Positions 32,779 through 43,399 are shown, counted from the stretch's first letter. The stretch is 64,000 bases of DNA from Ornithodoros turicata (GCF_037126465.1 NC_088206.1:32242790-32306789); one strand, 5' to 3'. Notes: generated by a model from the letters alone, not told the origin. Program-made: numbers and translations.

Positions 32779-33351
32779 CTAGAGGGTCATCAGGTCGTCC
32801 GTCAGTTCTAGGACTGCCTCGTCGAATGGTGACTGCGGGGCTGCTGTCTGGGGTGGAGGAGGCCTTGCTTCTGCCAGCAGTTCTGGCTTGAGTCGTCTTA
32901 GGGTTGATAGGGCCGCGCTGACATCGCTGTCCTTGCGGGCGGCTTCGACCCGGGCGAGGTGGAGCGGACCCCTGCGATGGGTGGCACGGTGCAACTCGAG
33001 AACGTGGCAGGTTGGGCAGAGCAGTCGTTTCTCATCTGCCGTGAGTGGCTGGAGTGGGTCGGCGGGGTGCCGCTCTGTCAGGGTGTGGCCCCGAAAGGGA
33101 GCTGGAGTGCGGGCCAAGTCATCACCTCGGAGAGGCCGCGGCTGGCTGGTCCAACGCGATCGGGATGCCCACGACAGTGGCTGCCCGTCTGCAACGATGG
33201 TCCACGTTGCCACGGAGTGGCCCTGGGGGAAGACAGGACCAGGTGCGCGTGCAGAACTTCCCTGCGAACGGGAGCGGCAGTCCGGCCGGGGGGACTGCGC
33301 GCAGAACACCGGGGTCTTCCAGGGCTGGTGGGGCCGGGAACGTCGACGCAT
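32779..33351 (-). CDS. Gypsy third ORF in env position, 190 aa
   Basis: The frame reads from ATG at 33351 to TAG at 32779, immediately before the polypurine tract and 3' LTR. It is Arg/Pro/Ser-rich at the start, has L-C-P-T-C followed by H-R-A-T-H (a possible zinc site) in the middle, and a Leu-rich acidic C-terminus. It has no signal peptide or membrane segment, so it is not an ordinary envelope protein. On the - strand the ATG is directly preceded by a strong acceptor, CTCTCCTCGCATACAG, which suggests expression from a spliced subgenomic RNA as for env genes. The frame is open for 34 further codons upstream, which would be intronic. I do not recognise a family. Confidence 0.5.
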   Translation of the reverse strand: MRRRSRPHQPWKTPVFCAQSPRPDCRSRSQGSSARAPGPVFPQGHSVATWTIVADGQPLSWASRSRWTSQPRPLRGDDLARTPAPFRGHTLTERHPADPLQPLTADEKRLLCPTCHVLELHRATHRRGPLHLARVEAARKDSDVSAALSTLRRLKPELLAEARPPPPQTAAPQSPFDEAVLELTDDLMTL

Positions 33352-33517
33352 CTGTATGCGAGGAGAGAAAAAAGGAAACACGGTAAGAGGGCATCCGCAA
33401 GCCGTAAGCGCCGGAAGGGCACTCCCTAGGACGAACAGCGCAAAACTGTGCAACAGAAATCACACTAATAAAACACTATATTACAATCACTATGCTTAGC
33501 GATTGAGATAGTGGCAG

Positions 33518-34740
33518 CTACGTGCGCCGCCTGCGGGGACGCAAGTTGCAGCGGCTGGACGCAGGTCCGGGAACGGGATCCGGGTCCAGGTCCTGGAGGG
33601 AGGCAGGTTGCAAATCGGGCTCCTCTCCGTCCGGGTCTCGGAGATGGTAAGACTTCAAGTCCGAGATGTGAACCGGCCCAGTCTCTTCGCCGGTATCGCA
33701 GCGACGAAGCCTGTAAGTGAGGCCGGAGGAGCACGCACTTACCTGGAAGGGGCCATTCCACCTATCTGCGAGTGAAGCTGCAAAGCCTCGTGACGCATCA
33801 CTTAGCGGGTGAGTCCGTCGAAAGACGAGGTCAGCGACGCTGTAGGTGAGGTTCCGACGTCCACGGTTGTGCTGGCGAGCCTGGTCCAATCTTGCGACGT
33901 CCAGGTTCTCCCGAGCCGACCGGGCTGCATCGTCCAGTCGACTCCTGAGGTCCTCAGCAAACCTTGAATAAGGAGGCCGGGTAGCACCATCCCGGAGGCC
34001 CAGAGCATTCTCCACTGGAAAAGGGGCCTCTCGTCCCAAGTTCAGGAACGCCGGGGTGAAGCCGGTAGATCTGTTGACCGTCGTTCGTGTAGCGAACGCC
34101 AGTTCAGCCAGGCGAAGATCCCAATCACGGTGGTGCTGACTAGTAAAAGCAACCAACATCATTTTCAGGTTCCGATTAACACGTTCGGTAATGTTAGCCT
34201 GAGGGTGATACGGGGAAGTCTTCTTATGCTGAATGTCTAAGACAGCGCAAGAATCTGAGAACACCTTACTTGTAAAGTAGGTTGCGTTGTCGGTGATCAG
34301 CTCTGCGGGAAACCCGAACCGGCAAAAGGTGTCGAGCAGTTTCTCCCACACTCTCTGGGAAGTCAGTGTCCTTAGAGGAAACAGCTCAACCCATTTCGTG
34401 AAATGATCAGTAACCACGAACAAATACTGGTTACCTCTAGGGCTACGGGGAAATGGTCCCATCACATCACAAGCAACTATCTGCCAGGGTCTATTGCTCT
34501 GAACAGGCTGTAAGCGCCCAGGGGGTAAACCACCACCAGGTTTTGCTCTCTGGCATACGGGACAAGTACGAACATACTTTGTTACATCCTGCCTCATTCC
34601 TGGCCATGTGGCAACACGACACAACTTTTCATAAGTTTTCCTGCCGCTGCTGTGACCTTCCAAGGCCGAGTCATGAAAGTATGTATGAAAGACTTACGCA
34701 ACTTCCGTGGCACCACGACTCTGAACGGGGATGAGCCGTC
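33518..34740 (-). pseudogene. Gypsy integrase
   Basis: After a frame change near 34664 the frame shows H-D-S-A-L-E-G-H and C-P-V-C, the H2C2 zinc domain. The catalytic core follows: D in C-D-V-M-G-P-F, D in I-T-D-N-A-T-Y-F and E in N-I-T-E-R-V-N. A C-terminal part with W-N-G-P-F-Q-V ends in an Arg-rich tail. It would insert the cDNA into the genome. From about 34663 to 33518 the frame is uninterrupted for 381 codons, so the core is nearly intact; only the upstream link to RNase H is broken. Confidence 0.9.
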
Positions 34741-34853
34741 GTCCTCATCGCCTGGGGTATGTATCTGAACAGGATGCCATCCTCGCCCAGCAGATAAGAG
34801 TCGTGCCGTCCGTCAGTCGTTCCGGTGTCCGCCGAGTCTTGCTCAGCTATCCA

Positions 34854-35447
34854 CTACGACACCCGCTGACAAAGGCCGTCCGCTCTCTGAGCGTCTAGGA
34901 GCTGCTCTCTGCTCACGACCGTGCCCCAAGACGAAGATACGTCTCGTGCCACCTGTGCTGCTGCCAGAAGTTGAGAAGGCGCCTCGGTGCCCTCCTCTTC
35001 CCCCTCCGGTAGAAGCGCGCCGGACAGCGCGTCTGCTACCACGTTCGTTGAGCCCCGCCTGTACTCCACGGTGAAGGAGTAGCCTTGTAGCATCAGGGCC
35101 CACCTGGCAAGTCGTCCAGACGGGTTATGGAGCCGCTGCAGCCAAGAAAGTGCCTGGTGGTCAGTCTGGAGAGTGAAGGTACTGCCGTTCAAGTAAAGGT
35201 CGAACTTCCTGAAAGCGAAGATTATCGCCAAGCACTCCTCCTCCGTCACGGAGTAGTTCCGTTCTGCCGGATTCAGCGTGCGACTTACAAAAGCCACTGG
35301 ACAAAGAGTAGCGTCATGCTCCTGCAAGAGAACTGCGCCAACACAATAATCGCTTGCATCCGTTTGCACAACAAATGGTCTGTTAAGGTCGGGCAGATAA
35401 AGCCTAGCCGTATCAGCGATTGCTTGTGATAGAGCTCGAAATGATCG
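34854..35447 (-). pseudogene. Gypsy RNase H and reverse transcriptase end
   Basis: Leftward from 35447 the frame reads F-R-A-L-S-Q-A-I-A-D, L-Y-L-P-D-L-N-R-P-F, Q-T-D-A-S-D-Y-C-V-G-A, E-E-E-C-L-A-I-I-F-A and T-D-H-Q-A-L-S-W-L. These are the C-terminal thumb of reverse transcriptase and the RNase H domain, with the D, E and D residues of its active site. The palm that should precede it was lost at the copia junction. Confidence 0.85.
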
Positions 35448-35484
35448 TTCCTGCTATTCCCATCCTGCTCTTCCCATCTTCCCT
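35448..35484. other. Junction between gypsy and truncated copia
   Basis: A short CCCATCCTGC/CTTCCCATC-type direct repeat separates recognisable gypsy sequence from recognisable copia integrase. It is likely filler or slippage at the breakpoint of a deletion. Confidence 0.45.
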
Positions 35485-37646
35485 TCCCATCCTGCAGTGC
35501 CCATCAAAAGCAATCGGCTCTCTCGTGCCAGAGACTCTATGGTTCGGAAGGAAAGGCAGCATCAACCATCTCAGAGTATACGGCTGTAGAGCTTGGGCCG
35601 TACAAAGCAAACCACGCAGCAGGAGAACGAAGCTGGATCCAAAGGCAGTGGGGTGCGTGCTCGTGGGTTACCCCGAAGGAGTTAAGGGCTACAAACTGTG
35701 GTATTGGAGAAACGATGAATTCTTTTTGGGACGAGACGTCGTTTTTGATGAGAGCACGTTCCCGTATAAAGTGGAAGCGGGGACGCAGCCCGTCAGTGGT
35801 GACAATGACGTAGTGATCGTAAGCAGTAACGCCGAGGACTGTGAGACATCCATGGAGTCACCAGCGTTGGAAGAAGTTGTCTTAAGGCCGGTCATCGAAG
35901 AAGGGGGACAAAGCCTGGAGGCGTCACCGCCAGAAGCTGCACCGGCTGCGTCATCACCGCCGGCAGCTGAGCAAATGTTGGAAGCGTCACCACCACTAGG
36001 GGCGCTAAGATGGTCCGAGCGGCTGGCAGCCAAGCCCCGGCCGAATTACTGCTGTATGGCCAAAGGAAGGTGCCGTCCCGGACCCCGCAACTGTGGAGGA
36101 GGCATTGCTCATGCCTGATGCAGAAGATTGGCGGAACGCCATAGAGGAAGAGTTGGGAAATCTGAGGAGAAACGGCACTTGGGAGATTGTCCCAAGGCCC
36201 AAAGACCGTCAAGTCGTGAAATGCAAATGGGTATTCCGGAAGAAGTATAACGAGGTTGGTCAGCTGGAAAGGTATAAAGCCCGCTTGGTCGCTTGCGGTT
36301 ATTCTCAAGTTCAAGGAGTGGACTACTATGAGACCTACTCTCCTGTGATTAAGCTGAAATCCATTCGCATATACTTGCGATCACAGTCGAGAGAGGATGG
36401 ATTATCCACCAAGCTGACATAACCGCAGCCTATTTGAACGGAACCCTGAACGACACTTATATACATGGAACAACCGATTCCATTCCACGAAAAGAGCAAG
36501 GAGGACGTTTGCCTCTTGAAGAAAAGTCTGTACGGGCTTCGTCAGTCCGGAAGGCAATGGAACACACGGCTGGACGACTTTCTGAAAAGCGAGGGACTAA
36601 CAAGGTCTAATGCGGATCCCTGTGTGTATTTCAACCTTGCAGAAGGTATCATAGTTGGAGTGTACGCAGACGACATTCTAATCCTGGCTCAGACTGAAAA
36701 GAAGGTTTAGAGTTTCAAGAAAAACATGGGACATGTTTTTGAAGTGAAGGACCTTGGGGAGGCAAGCCACGTCTTATCGTTAAGGGTTCAACGCCAGAAG
36801 GACGGAAAGCTCACCTTGGACCAGACGATGTATGCCGAAGGAATTGTGGACCTGTTCGGCGTGAACGATACGAGAGGAGCCTCTTCGCCACTTGATCCTG
36901 AAACGAAGTTCCTACCAGCCTCCGAGAGACATCAAGCCTCGAATGTGCTCTCTCACAACTATCGCCAAGCAGTCGGAGGCCTACTTTATCTCGCCAGCGG
37001 CACAAGGTCAGACTTGGCATTCGCAGCGGCTTACATGAGCCAATTCAACCAGAACCCTACGGAGCAGCACTGGAGCGGCATCAAACATATTTTACGCTAT
37101 GTCAAGCAAACTAAGCATCATGCGTTGACGTTCGAGAAGCTAGGGAGGAAAGTGAAGACCTTTTGCGATGCTGACTGGGCGAGCGATAAGGTGGACAGGC
37201 GGTCGTTCAGTGGCTACGTTTTCACCTTAGCTGGCGCAGCTATCTCTTGGGGTAGCAAGAAACAGAGGTCAACCGCTTTGTCGACCGTGGAGGCAGAATA
37301 TCTTGCCATGTGCCATGCAACGAAGGAGGTCTTGTGGATGCGACATTTCATGCAAGAGTTGGGAGCGAGCGAGTTCATCGACGCACCACACACAATGCAT
37401 GTCGACAACCAGGGCGCGATGGCACTGGGGACGAACCAAGTGACATCGGAGCGCAGCAAACACATCGAGCTCAGACACTTTTTTCTGCGAGAAAAGATAG
37501 AAGAGGGCAAACTAAGGCTCGAGTACGTCAAGACGTCGGACAACCACGCTGACATACTGACAAAGGCGCTGGACGGCAAGAAAACCCGACAGCACCGTGG
37601 GTCTCTAGGCCTTCGTGACATCACGGGCACCTTGACGACACGTTGA
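35485..37646 (+). pseudogene. Copia pol: integrase end, reverse transcriptase, RNase H
   Basis: The first piece reads P-E-T-L-W-F-G-R-K and H-L-R-V-Y-G-C-R-A, the end of the integrase core, up to 36118. The next pieces hold N-G-T-W-E-I-V-P-R and Y-K-A-R-L-V-A-C-G-Y, then A-A-Y-L-N-G-T-L and L-Y-G-L-R-Q-S-G-R-Q-W. The Y-A-D-D catalytic box of reverse transcriptase follows, with a stop (TAG near 36707) shortly after it. From 36726 the frame is open to 37646 and has RNase H residues C-D-A-D-W-A, T-V-E-A-E-Y and H-V-D-N-Q-G. Frame changes near 36100 and 36390 and the stop make it inactive as written. Confidence 0.9.
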
Positions 37647-37652
37647 GGGGGG

Positions 37653-37844
37653 TGTCAAGTATATTCGGACAACGTGTCCGACAGAAGCTTGTTGGACAGT
37701 TAGTTTGGTTTTCTTTCTTCTTTTGTCTGTTTGGCCTGCCGCCGCGCGCCTTGAGCGACCCGCGCTGGCTCGTTCATTAAAACCGTTAGTTCTCTATCGA
37801 ACAGTACTGGCTGCTTTTCTCTTCTCCTGGCATCCTACCAAACA
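37653..37844 (+). repeat. Copia 3' LTR, 192 bp
   Basis: It starts TGTCAAGTATATTCGG directly after the polypurine tract and ends ATCCTACCAAACA. Its 5' partner is absent, so the borders rest on the TG...CA pattern and on gypsy sequence resuming at 37846. Confidence 0.75.
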
Positions 37845-37845
37845 C

Positions 37846-38183
37846 GGGGCAACTTGGATTTGCAAAAATCATCTACTACAATAAAGCGTTGAAAACACAG
37901 TTGCGTTGCCCAGGGAATACAAGACTGACTCAATGGACGGAAAGGGATAAGAGTCCCTTACAGTTACTGCGTTAAGTCGACGGTAGTCGACGCATAACCT
38001 AGCCGTATCTCGTTTCGGAGCCATAACAGGAAATGCCCAAAGACTCTGGGACCTTTGAACCGCACTGGTTTGGAGCATTTCGTCAAGAGCAGCGTCTAAC
38101 AAAGCACGCTTATGCACACTCAGTGGTCTGGGATTACAACGCCAGGGTCTAGCGTTACCGGTGTCTCTGCTATGCTGTAACAC
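37846..38183 (-). pseudogene. Gypsy reverse transcriptase, N-terminal part
   Basis: The frame reads R-D-T-G-N-A-R-P-W-R-C-N-P, L-D-A-A-L-D-E-M-L, A-R-L-C-V-D-Y-R-R-L-N-A-V-T and D-S-Y-P-F-P-S-I. It then reads T-L-Y-C-S-R, a stop (TGA), F-L-Q-I. The usual T-L-D-C-S-R-G-F is therefore damaged at the first catalytic Asp and by a stop. Sequence ends at the copia LTR and the Y/F-x-D-D palm is missing from the window. Confidence 0.85.
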
Positions 38184-38304
38184 AGACGACTTAGCCGGTT
38201 TTTCGGTAAAGATTCCGTCAAACTGCCGCAGTACTTGTTCAAGCTGACGCCGTTACTCCTCAGGACCATGGAATGACCCCAAGACAGTCGGCAGCCCAGA
38301 CGTT

Positions 38305-38854
38305 TCAACGGACGCTGCCACAGCTTGCTGTGCTGTGCAGTGGTCCCGTGCTGCGGCGAAGCGGAAAAATCCCGACGAGCCGTGGTACACGTATCCTCCA
38401 TTGGGCAGGTCCAGCACCAACTTGCCGGATGATGAAGTCTCTGCCCAGGATAACACGAACTGCCAGGCCAGGAAGGTGCACGAAGCGCTGCTTTCGTCGC
38501 CTCCCATCAAAACGTATCCAGAGCACAACTGCAGCCTGTGCTGGAACGGCGTCATTGGAAGCAAGACGAAGAGTGACATCTGTGGATTGCAATTCCACCA
38601 TGCCGTGATACACAATGTTCGTAAACACTATCCCCGATAAGAGAAAGCGTAGCTCCCGTGTCGATAAGGGCGATGTAACCTTTACCCAAAATTCGAACGG
38701 CGATGTTTGGTCCCTTATCCTCGATGAAATCTCGGAGAGTAAAAGCAAGAGGAGCCAAAGCATCTATTTGCGGATAGTAACCGTCATCTCTATGGATAGT
38801 AACCGTCTGCTCGCTTTCTTCGCGACTTGCCGACGTCGTTGAGCGAGTATTCAT
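38305..38854 (-). pseudogene. Gypsy aspartic protease
   Basis: The first frame, from ATG at 38854, contains I-D-T-G-A-T-L-S-L-I, the active site of retroviral-type proteases. The second conserved strand, V-I-L-G-R-D-F-I, lies in a different frame (38763-38305), so at least one frameshift separates them. It would cleave the Gag-Pol polyprotein. It follows gag with a 4-nt overlap at 38851-38854. Confidence 0.85.
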
Positions 38855-39904
38855 GAACGCCGGCTGCGACCGTTTCCCGATGGCATATTACGGGTGTTTG
38901 GTCTTTGTCGCGGGCATTCCCGACGAAAATGGTCAGGGCTGACGCAATTCCAACAGCCGTTCGGCGCTCGTGGCTGCGGGGGCGCAGGATGGTGTCGCCC
39001 CCTCTGCCGTTTCGCTAGCTGAAAGGCCAGGTTGACCGCGACTTCGGGGCGGGAAGGGTCTGTCAAGGCTCGTTCCTGCCGGGATCGTCCTCTGGTCATA
39101 GAGGAAGGGATCTAGGGTTCGGTGGGATGACTCCGCATTGTATGGATTACGGGGGTTGTCACCCAAACCTGTTGCATGCAGGCGTTCGACCGAGGCGGCT
39201 CCTCCCGACCACGCGCAGCGCGGTTCCAACGCTAGCTCCGGGGGCGGAGGGGGCCGGTATTCAAGCTCTGCCAGGAGGTCGCCTTGTATTGAACGAGCCT
39301 CTTGGGCCAACGCCTCAAGGGTTTTGAAGCGATGGGCTCTTAAGTAGGGCCGGAAGCGCGGGTGGCACTGACGGATCGCCCGTGCGACGCGCTGCCCTTC
39401 CGTAGCAGTGGGATCCGCTCTGCTGTACAGATCCTGCAATGCCCGAACGAATTCAGATAAGCTTTCCTCAGGATGTTGAGTACGCTTATGCAATTCCTCT
39501 AGGACACGGTATTCGTAATCCGGGGGAAGAAATTCGTTTTTGAACCGCTCCTGGAAGTCCTGAAAGGACGTAAACTCCGATTGCAATCGAAGCCAGCGGG
39601 CGCCGTCTTCGACCAAAGCAACCTGCAGGATGCGTTGGATTAGGACTTCGTCCGAAATTCCCATACCCGTCTGATAGGCGGTGAGGTCATCCAGGAAATC
39701 GGCAACGGACTTCTTATCGGTGTAACCTGAGAAGGTAGGCACCGGTAAGTTGAGTCGTAGAGGTGCTTGTGCCTGCGGTGGCGAAACCGACCCGGCATCC
39801 AGGCGTTGAATCACCAACGAGCACAACTCCGTCATGCGTGACAGGAGTTCTGCCGTTGCGATGGCGTCTGACTGCGGCGTGGGCACCTTCGCCTTGTCAG
39901 CCAT
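38851..39904 (-). pseudogene. Gypsy gag
   Basis: The Met at 39904 (M-A-D-K-A-K-V) is chosen because the 22 codons upstream are low-complexity. The capsid-like region includes W-L-R-L-Q-S-E-F, F-L-P-P-D-Y-E-Y and L-S-E-F-V-R-A-L. The zinc knuckle C-W-N-C-V-S-P-D-H-F-R-R-E-C (CX2CX4HX4C) is in another frame (39099-38851), so one frameshift lies upstream of about 39100. Gag would form the particle and package RNA. Confidence 0.85.
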
Positions 39905-40075
39905 CAGCTCCGAGGGCTCGTCCACCGGGTGGGAGCTGAAAAACTCAAAAACAAACACAAAAACACACACGCGAAAAAAAAAACAATAAACTCTAGCAAC
40001 TACGATAAACTACTCAAAAACTACACACAGTGCCGCGTGTTCCCCGCCACGGAACAGACGAGCTCGAACCCCAAA

Positions 40076-40093
40076 CGTTGACGTTGGGCGCCA
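40076..40093 (-). other. Gypsy primer-binding site candidate
   Basis: On the - strand TGGCGCCCAACGTCAACG starts two bases after the end of the 5' LTR. It begins with TGG, as expected for pairing with the CCA end of a tRNA. The tRNA species was not assigned. Confidence 0.7.
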
Positions 40094-40095
40094 GT

Positions 40096-40365
40096 TGTGG
40101 AAACTGTGTGACTTTGGGCGCCAGCCCGTCCGTTCCGCGCGCAAAGGAACAAGCAGCACACACAGAAATTCAAACAGACATACCAGATTTATTGTCCTTC
40201 AGACCAAAGCCTCCCGGCAGCAGGCAATCCCAAACCAAAAAAAGGCTCTCCGTGGTAACGAGCCCCCCCCCCCCCCCCCGCTTTTATCTATTCGGTCACG
40301 CTCCCCTTCGTCGGATGCCCAGCGCGCCCTCTGTCGGAGGGTATCCGGACGCTGGATCCGATACA
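40096..40365 (-). repeat. Gypsy 5' LTR
   Basis: On the + strand it begins TGTGGAAACTG and ends GATCCGATACA, so TG...CA in both directions. It matches 32491-32767. A C run at 40264-40279 is expanded relative to the other LTR. Confidence 0.85.
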
Positions 40366-40889
40366 CTTTTTTCGCATGGCCTCAAAACGACCGAGCAGCG
40401 GGTTGCCCAACTATATCCGGTGTCGTCACATCCGCACTGCAACGGCGGCGAGTGCCCTCATTGGCCCGCACGTTGAAGTTCACGTGGTGTAACAGACGAC
40501 GGAACTCGAAGACGGGCGACCGCGATGCCCCTAGCGTGATCCAAGTAACTAAAACCGCTAGATTCCTGGCACTCATGTTCGGGTGGCAACGGTCACGTGA
40601 TCCAGCTCGGCCTCTGACCTAGCAATTTCCGAGCGTTGGACCGTGTTGCCACCAAGTGACCACGCGAGTTCGCCATGAGTAGAAGGGGAAATAGTATACG
40701 AGTCCAACGCGTCTCCAAAGCGTGGGTGCAACGACACCACAGATCGACATGGCAATGCTCTCGATCGAAAAAGAAATACAAGAATTTGTTGACTTATCAG
40801 ATATTATTTCGGACTTTGCAAGAAAAAGGAATGAAGAATAGTTTTGTAAATGAAAAAATGACTGAGAAGCAAGCGAGCTGGTGAAGATG
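40366..40889. other. Non-coding stretch
   Basis: No gene or element recognised between the gypsy LTR and the perfect hairpin. Confidence 0.4.
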
Positions 40890-40993
40890 ATGCATAATGT
40901 AAAAACCCCGAGACTAGGGAACACGAAGGGACAGACATCGTGTTGTGTCTGTCCCTTCGTGTTCCCTAGTCTCGGGGTTTTTACATTATGCAT
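40890..40993. repeat. Perfect inverted repeat, 48-bp arms, 8-base loop
   Basis: The arms 40890-40937 and 40946-40993 are exact inverse copies with the loop TCGTGTTG between them. The arm starts ATGCATAATGTAAAAACCCC and is nearly free of T beyond that. It shares TAGTCTCGGGGTTT with the hairpin at 962-1090. An exact 48-bp match implies recent origin or ongoing correction. It would fold into a long hairpin if transcribed. Confidence 0.95.
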
Positions 40994-41717
40994 AGTTTTG
41001 TAAGTTTGTGACTATATGTACCTACCGCTAGCCAACAGGTTTGTACACATATCAATATGTATAAAATAGGCTATCAAGTAGACTGCACAAAAGTGTAGTA
41101 AAGAACACACAAAATGTTTTGCCCAACAGTGCTTAAGCATCTTTGTTGTTGTTGTTTTTGTTTTGTTTTTTTTTGTTCGCTGATGATTTGGTGTTTTATA
41201 GCGCAAACGATGCTTTGGCAATTATGCAGCTTTTTTTGTGTGTGTATGCTTGCGCGTATGTGTGCGTGTTCGTTCATTCCAGCATCAGTTCACACCACCG
41301 GGCCCCGCGATTGCCTTGAGACCGGCCTGCACCCGAGGCCGCTAAGTTGATGCCGAGGCATAAAGTTCGAGAGAAGCACGACGAACGGGCAGTGCTGGCC
41401 TGGGTTCCGAGACTGAAAGAATCAACAGCTTGAACGATTCTCGCTATTGTCTGACTTGCAGAGGTAGAATGGCGCGGTCGACAGGAGCCAGGCATGCCGA
41501 GTGCAAGGCGACAACGGCAGCCATATCGGAGAACCACGCAGCAGCCAGGACAGATTTCGGTCTGTGAACGGCCTGTGAACACCGTCAGCTCTGCGGTCTT
41601 GCAGCTTGCGGATCGTCTCTCCGTCAGTTACTCTTCGGGCCGTGAAACGCAAGGACGGGTAAGGAACGCATTTGATTTTCTCCAGAAGGACGATTTCGAG
41701 TAATTTTGGAAACGCTG
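40994..41717. other. Non-coding stretch
   Basis: T-rich to about 41260 and G/C-richer afterwards. No gene was recognised. Confidence 0.4.
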
Positions 41718-41780
41718 TGTCTACTGCACCGCCGGACGGTGCGCAAACTCTGAATGTTGTCGCGCCGTCCGACGGTGCGG
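41718..41780. repeat. Left member of a 60-bp inverted repeat
   Basis: The block starting TGTCTACTGCACCGCCGG is repeated in inverse form, with several differences, at 43328-43383. Both contain smaller palindromes such as CACCGCCGGACGGTG. Together they bracket the CACTA-like element. Confidence 0.65.
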
Positions 41781-41821
41781 AAAGCGCCCAGTGTTCCCGC
41801 ACCATGGGCCGGCTCAGTGCA

Positions 41822-42954
41822 CACTAAAAAAATTCACACCTCTTTAGGTGTTAAAAGGGTGTATTGCACAATTTACACCCCACACTTAACTGTCTAACAC
41901 CCATTTGAGTGTAAAGGGGTGTATCCTGCTGTTTACACCCTTCTGTCTGCTTTTTACACCCCTGCGTGAGAAGGTCATCAGGCCCATAGGGTGTAAAAGG
42001 CGGGTGAGCATGCACACAGCATTTCTGTAATTTTAGCAGCGATGGGATTATGCACCTTAGCTTCTGTTCGTTCTGTGCTGTGAGGATAGTCCATGCACTC
42101 CAGTGTTTTTAAGTGTGGCACTGAACATCATGCACATTACTTAGAACTGCACATAAGTAAATGATATGCTGCAAATGATGCCAGCCGACTTCTTACACAG
42201 GCCAACTACCAAGACCAGTAACTGTGGATATTTTATTTGGGGTCTCAGAGGTGAACATGGGCATGGCAGTAATGGACTGCACTTAATATGTACACAACCA
42301 CGCAGGAAAAAAAAATTGATGAAACTCTTTCAATCTAATGCGGCCTTCGAATGACATCAGAATGGCAAAGAAAAATCAGATTAAAAAGGGACAGTAGGGA
42401 CCCCAGCGAGTATTCCGATCCCGGCTGAATAACGTTCTCCTCCCGGCGTACATACTGTATATGCAAGGACACATCTGAAAATGAAATAGTTTTCGAGGAA
42501 TTGAATTAAATCGAACCATTTAATTAAATCGAACACCCGAACCATATCCCGTGTCGCTTTCCTACTCACCCTGACGTCACGAACAGTGAGTCCAAAACGA
42601 CGGTAATTCGATGGAAGCGAAGTCTAAGTTTCATTCCAATGCACAGCATGAAACGCATCAAGGCAGGTACAAAAGTTAGAGCACGTTCCCGTGAATATAT
42701 TCAGCAAAATGACCATTTGACACAAAAATGACGTCACCACCGGTGTATGGTGCGGCCTACATTCAAGTCACGGTCTCAATCTTTAAAATGCTGTAATAAA
42801 TTTTCAAAAGCAAATACAGAGGTACACCTTTCTAAGGGGTGTAGCTGCTTACACCCTACAGACTTTACACCCAAATAGGTGTGAGTTATCAAACACCATT
42901 TTTACACTGGAAAGGGTGTAAAAAAGTTTAGGGTGTGACCACTATATCGCAGTG
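41822..42954. mobile_element. CACTA-like non-autonomous element, 1133 bp
   Basis: Both ends start CACT, and the outer 150 bp at each end are packed with direct and inverse copies of GGGTGTAAA and TTTACACCC. This subterminal repetition is typical of CACTA/EnSpm-type elements. No transposase is present. The termini CACTAAAAAAATTCACACC and CACTGCGATATAGTGG differ, so one end may be eroded; no duplication of flanking bases was confirmed. Confidence 0.6.
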
Positions 42955-43327
42955 TACATATGTAAACACCCCGGTTGTTCAACAAATCAATTAAATTACT
43001 GCCTTTACTTCACATTATAGGCCATTGTGCAGAGGAGGCTAGCTCGTTGGCTGGTAACATTATGGGAATGTTTTATGGGGGGGGGGGCGAAGCTAGCTTC
43101 CACAGTCACACTAAACTAACCCAAATCTGCTTCACCAGAATGGAGCGAGGCAAGCTAACCTCATCATTAATCTAAACTAGCCTGGTCTATGATGCCATCG
43201 GTTAGTTTAGTGCGGCTGTGGCAGCTTGCCTCGCTCCTCAAAATCATTTCCATAGTGAGGTGAAGCCAATCTGCGGAACTGCAACGCCAGTCAAAACGAT
43301 TTTATCGAGCTCCAATGATCGTGAGTC

Positions 43328-43383
43328 GGCCGGCGGTGCCGCAACATTGGGAGTTAGCGCGCCGTCCGACGGCGCAGTAGACA
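43328..43383. repeat. Right member of the 60-bp inverted repeat
   Basis: Inverse partner of 41718-41780, including CAGTAGACA at its right end. The pair probably marks the ends or subterminal parts of an outer element into which the CACTA-like element inserted. Confidence 0.65.
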
Positions 43384-43399
43384 TGGGTTTAGGAAATCC

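Larger units (their letters stand above)
35485..37844 (+). mobile_element. Ty1/copia element, 5'-truncated, nested in gypsy
   Basis: The + strand carries the C-terminal part of integrase, reverse transcriptase, RNase H, a polypurine tract (GAGGGGGG) and a 3' LTR (37653-37844). The 5' LTR, gag, protease and integrase core are missing. It lies inside gypsy pol, on the opposite strand. The gypsy reverse transcriptase resumes directly after the LTR end at 37846, which fits an original insertion there followed by a deletion of the left side. Confidence 0.9.
32491..40365 (-). mobile_element. Ty3/gypsy LTR retrotransposon, invaded by copia
   Basis: Two similar LTRs (32491-32767 and 40096-40365) enclose, on the - strand, gag (39904-38851), protease (38854-38305), the N-terminal part of reverse transcriptase (38183-37846), RNase H (35447-34854), integrase (34740-33518) and an additional ORF (33351-32779). 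A candidate primer-binding site, TGGCGCCCAACGTCAACG, lies just inside the right LTR. A polypurine run GGGGGAGGGGAA lies just before the left LTR. A copia fragment occupies 35485-37844 in the opposite orientation. Several frameshifts make the copy defective. No target duplication was seen. Confidence 0.9.

Noticed and set aside
32888..33499. 203-codon open frame on the + strand
   Set aside because: It lies antisense to the gypsy third ORF in G/C-rich DNA and is explained by that.
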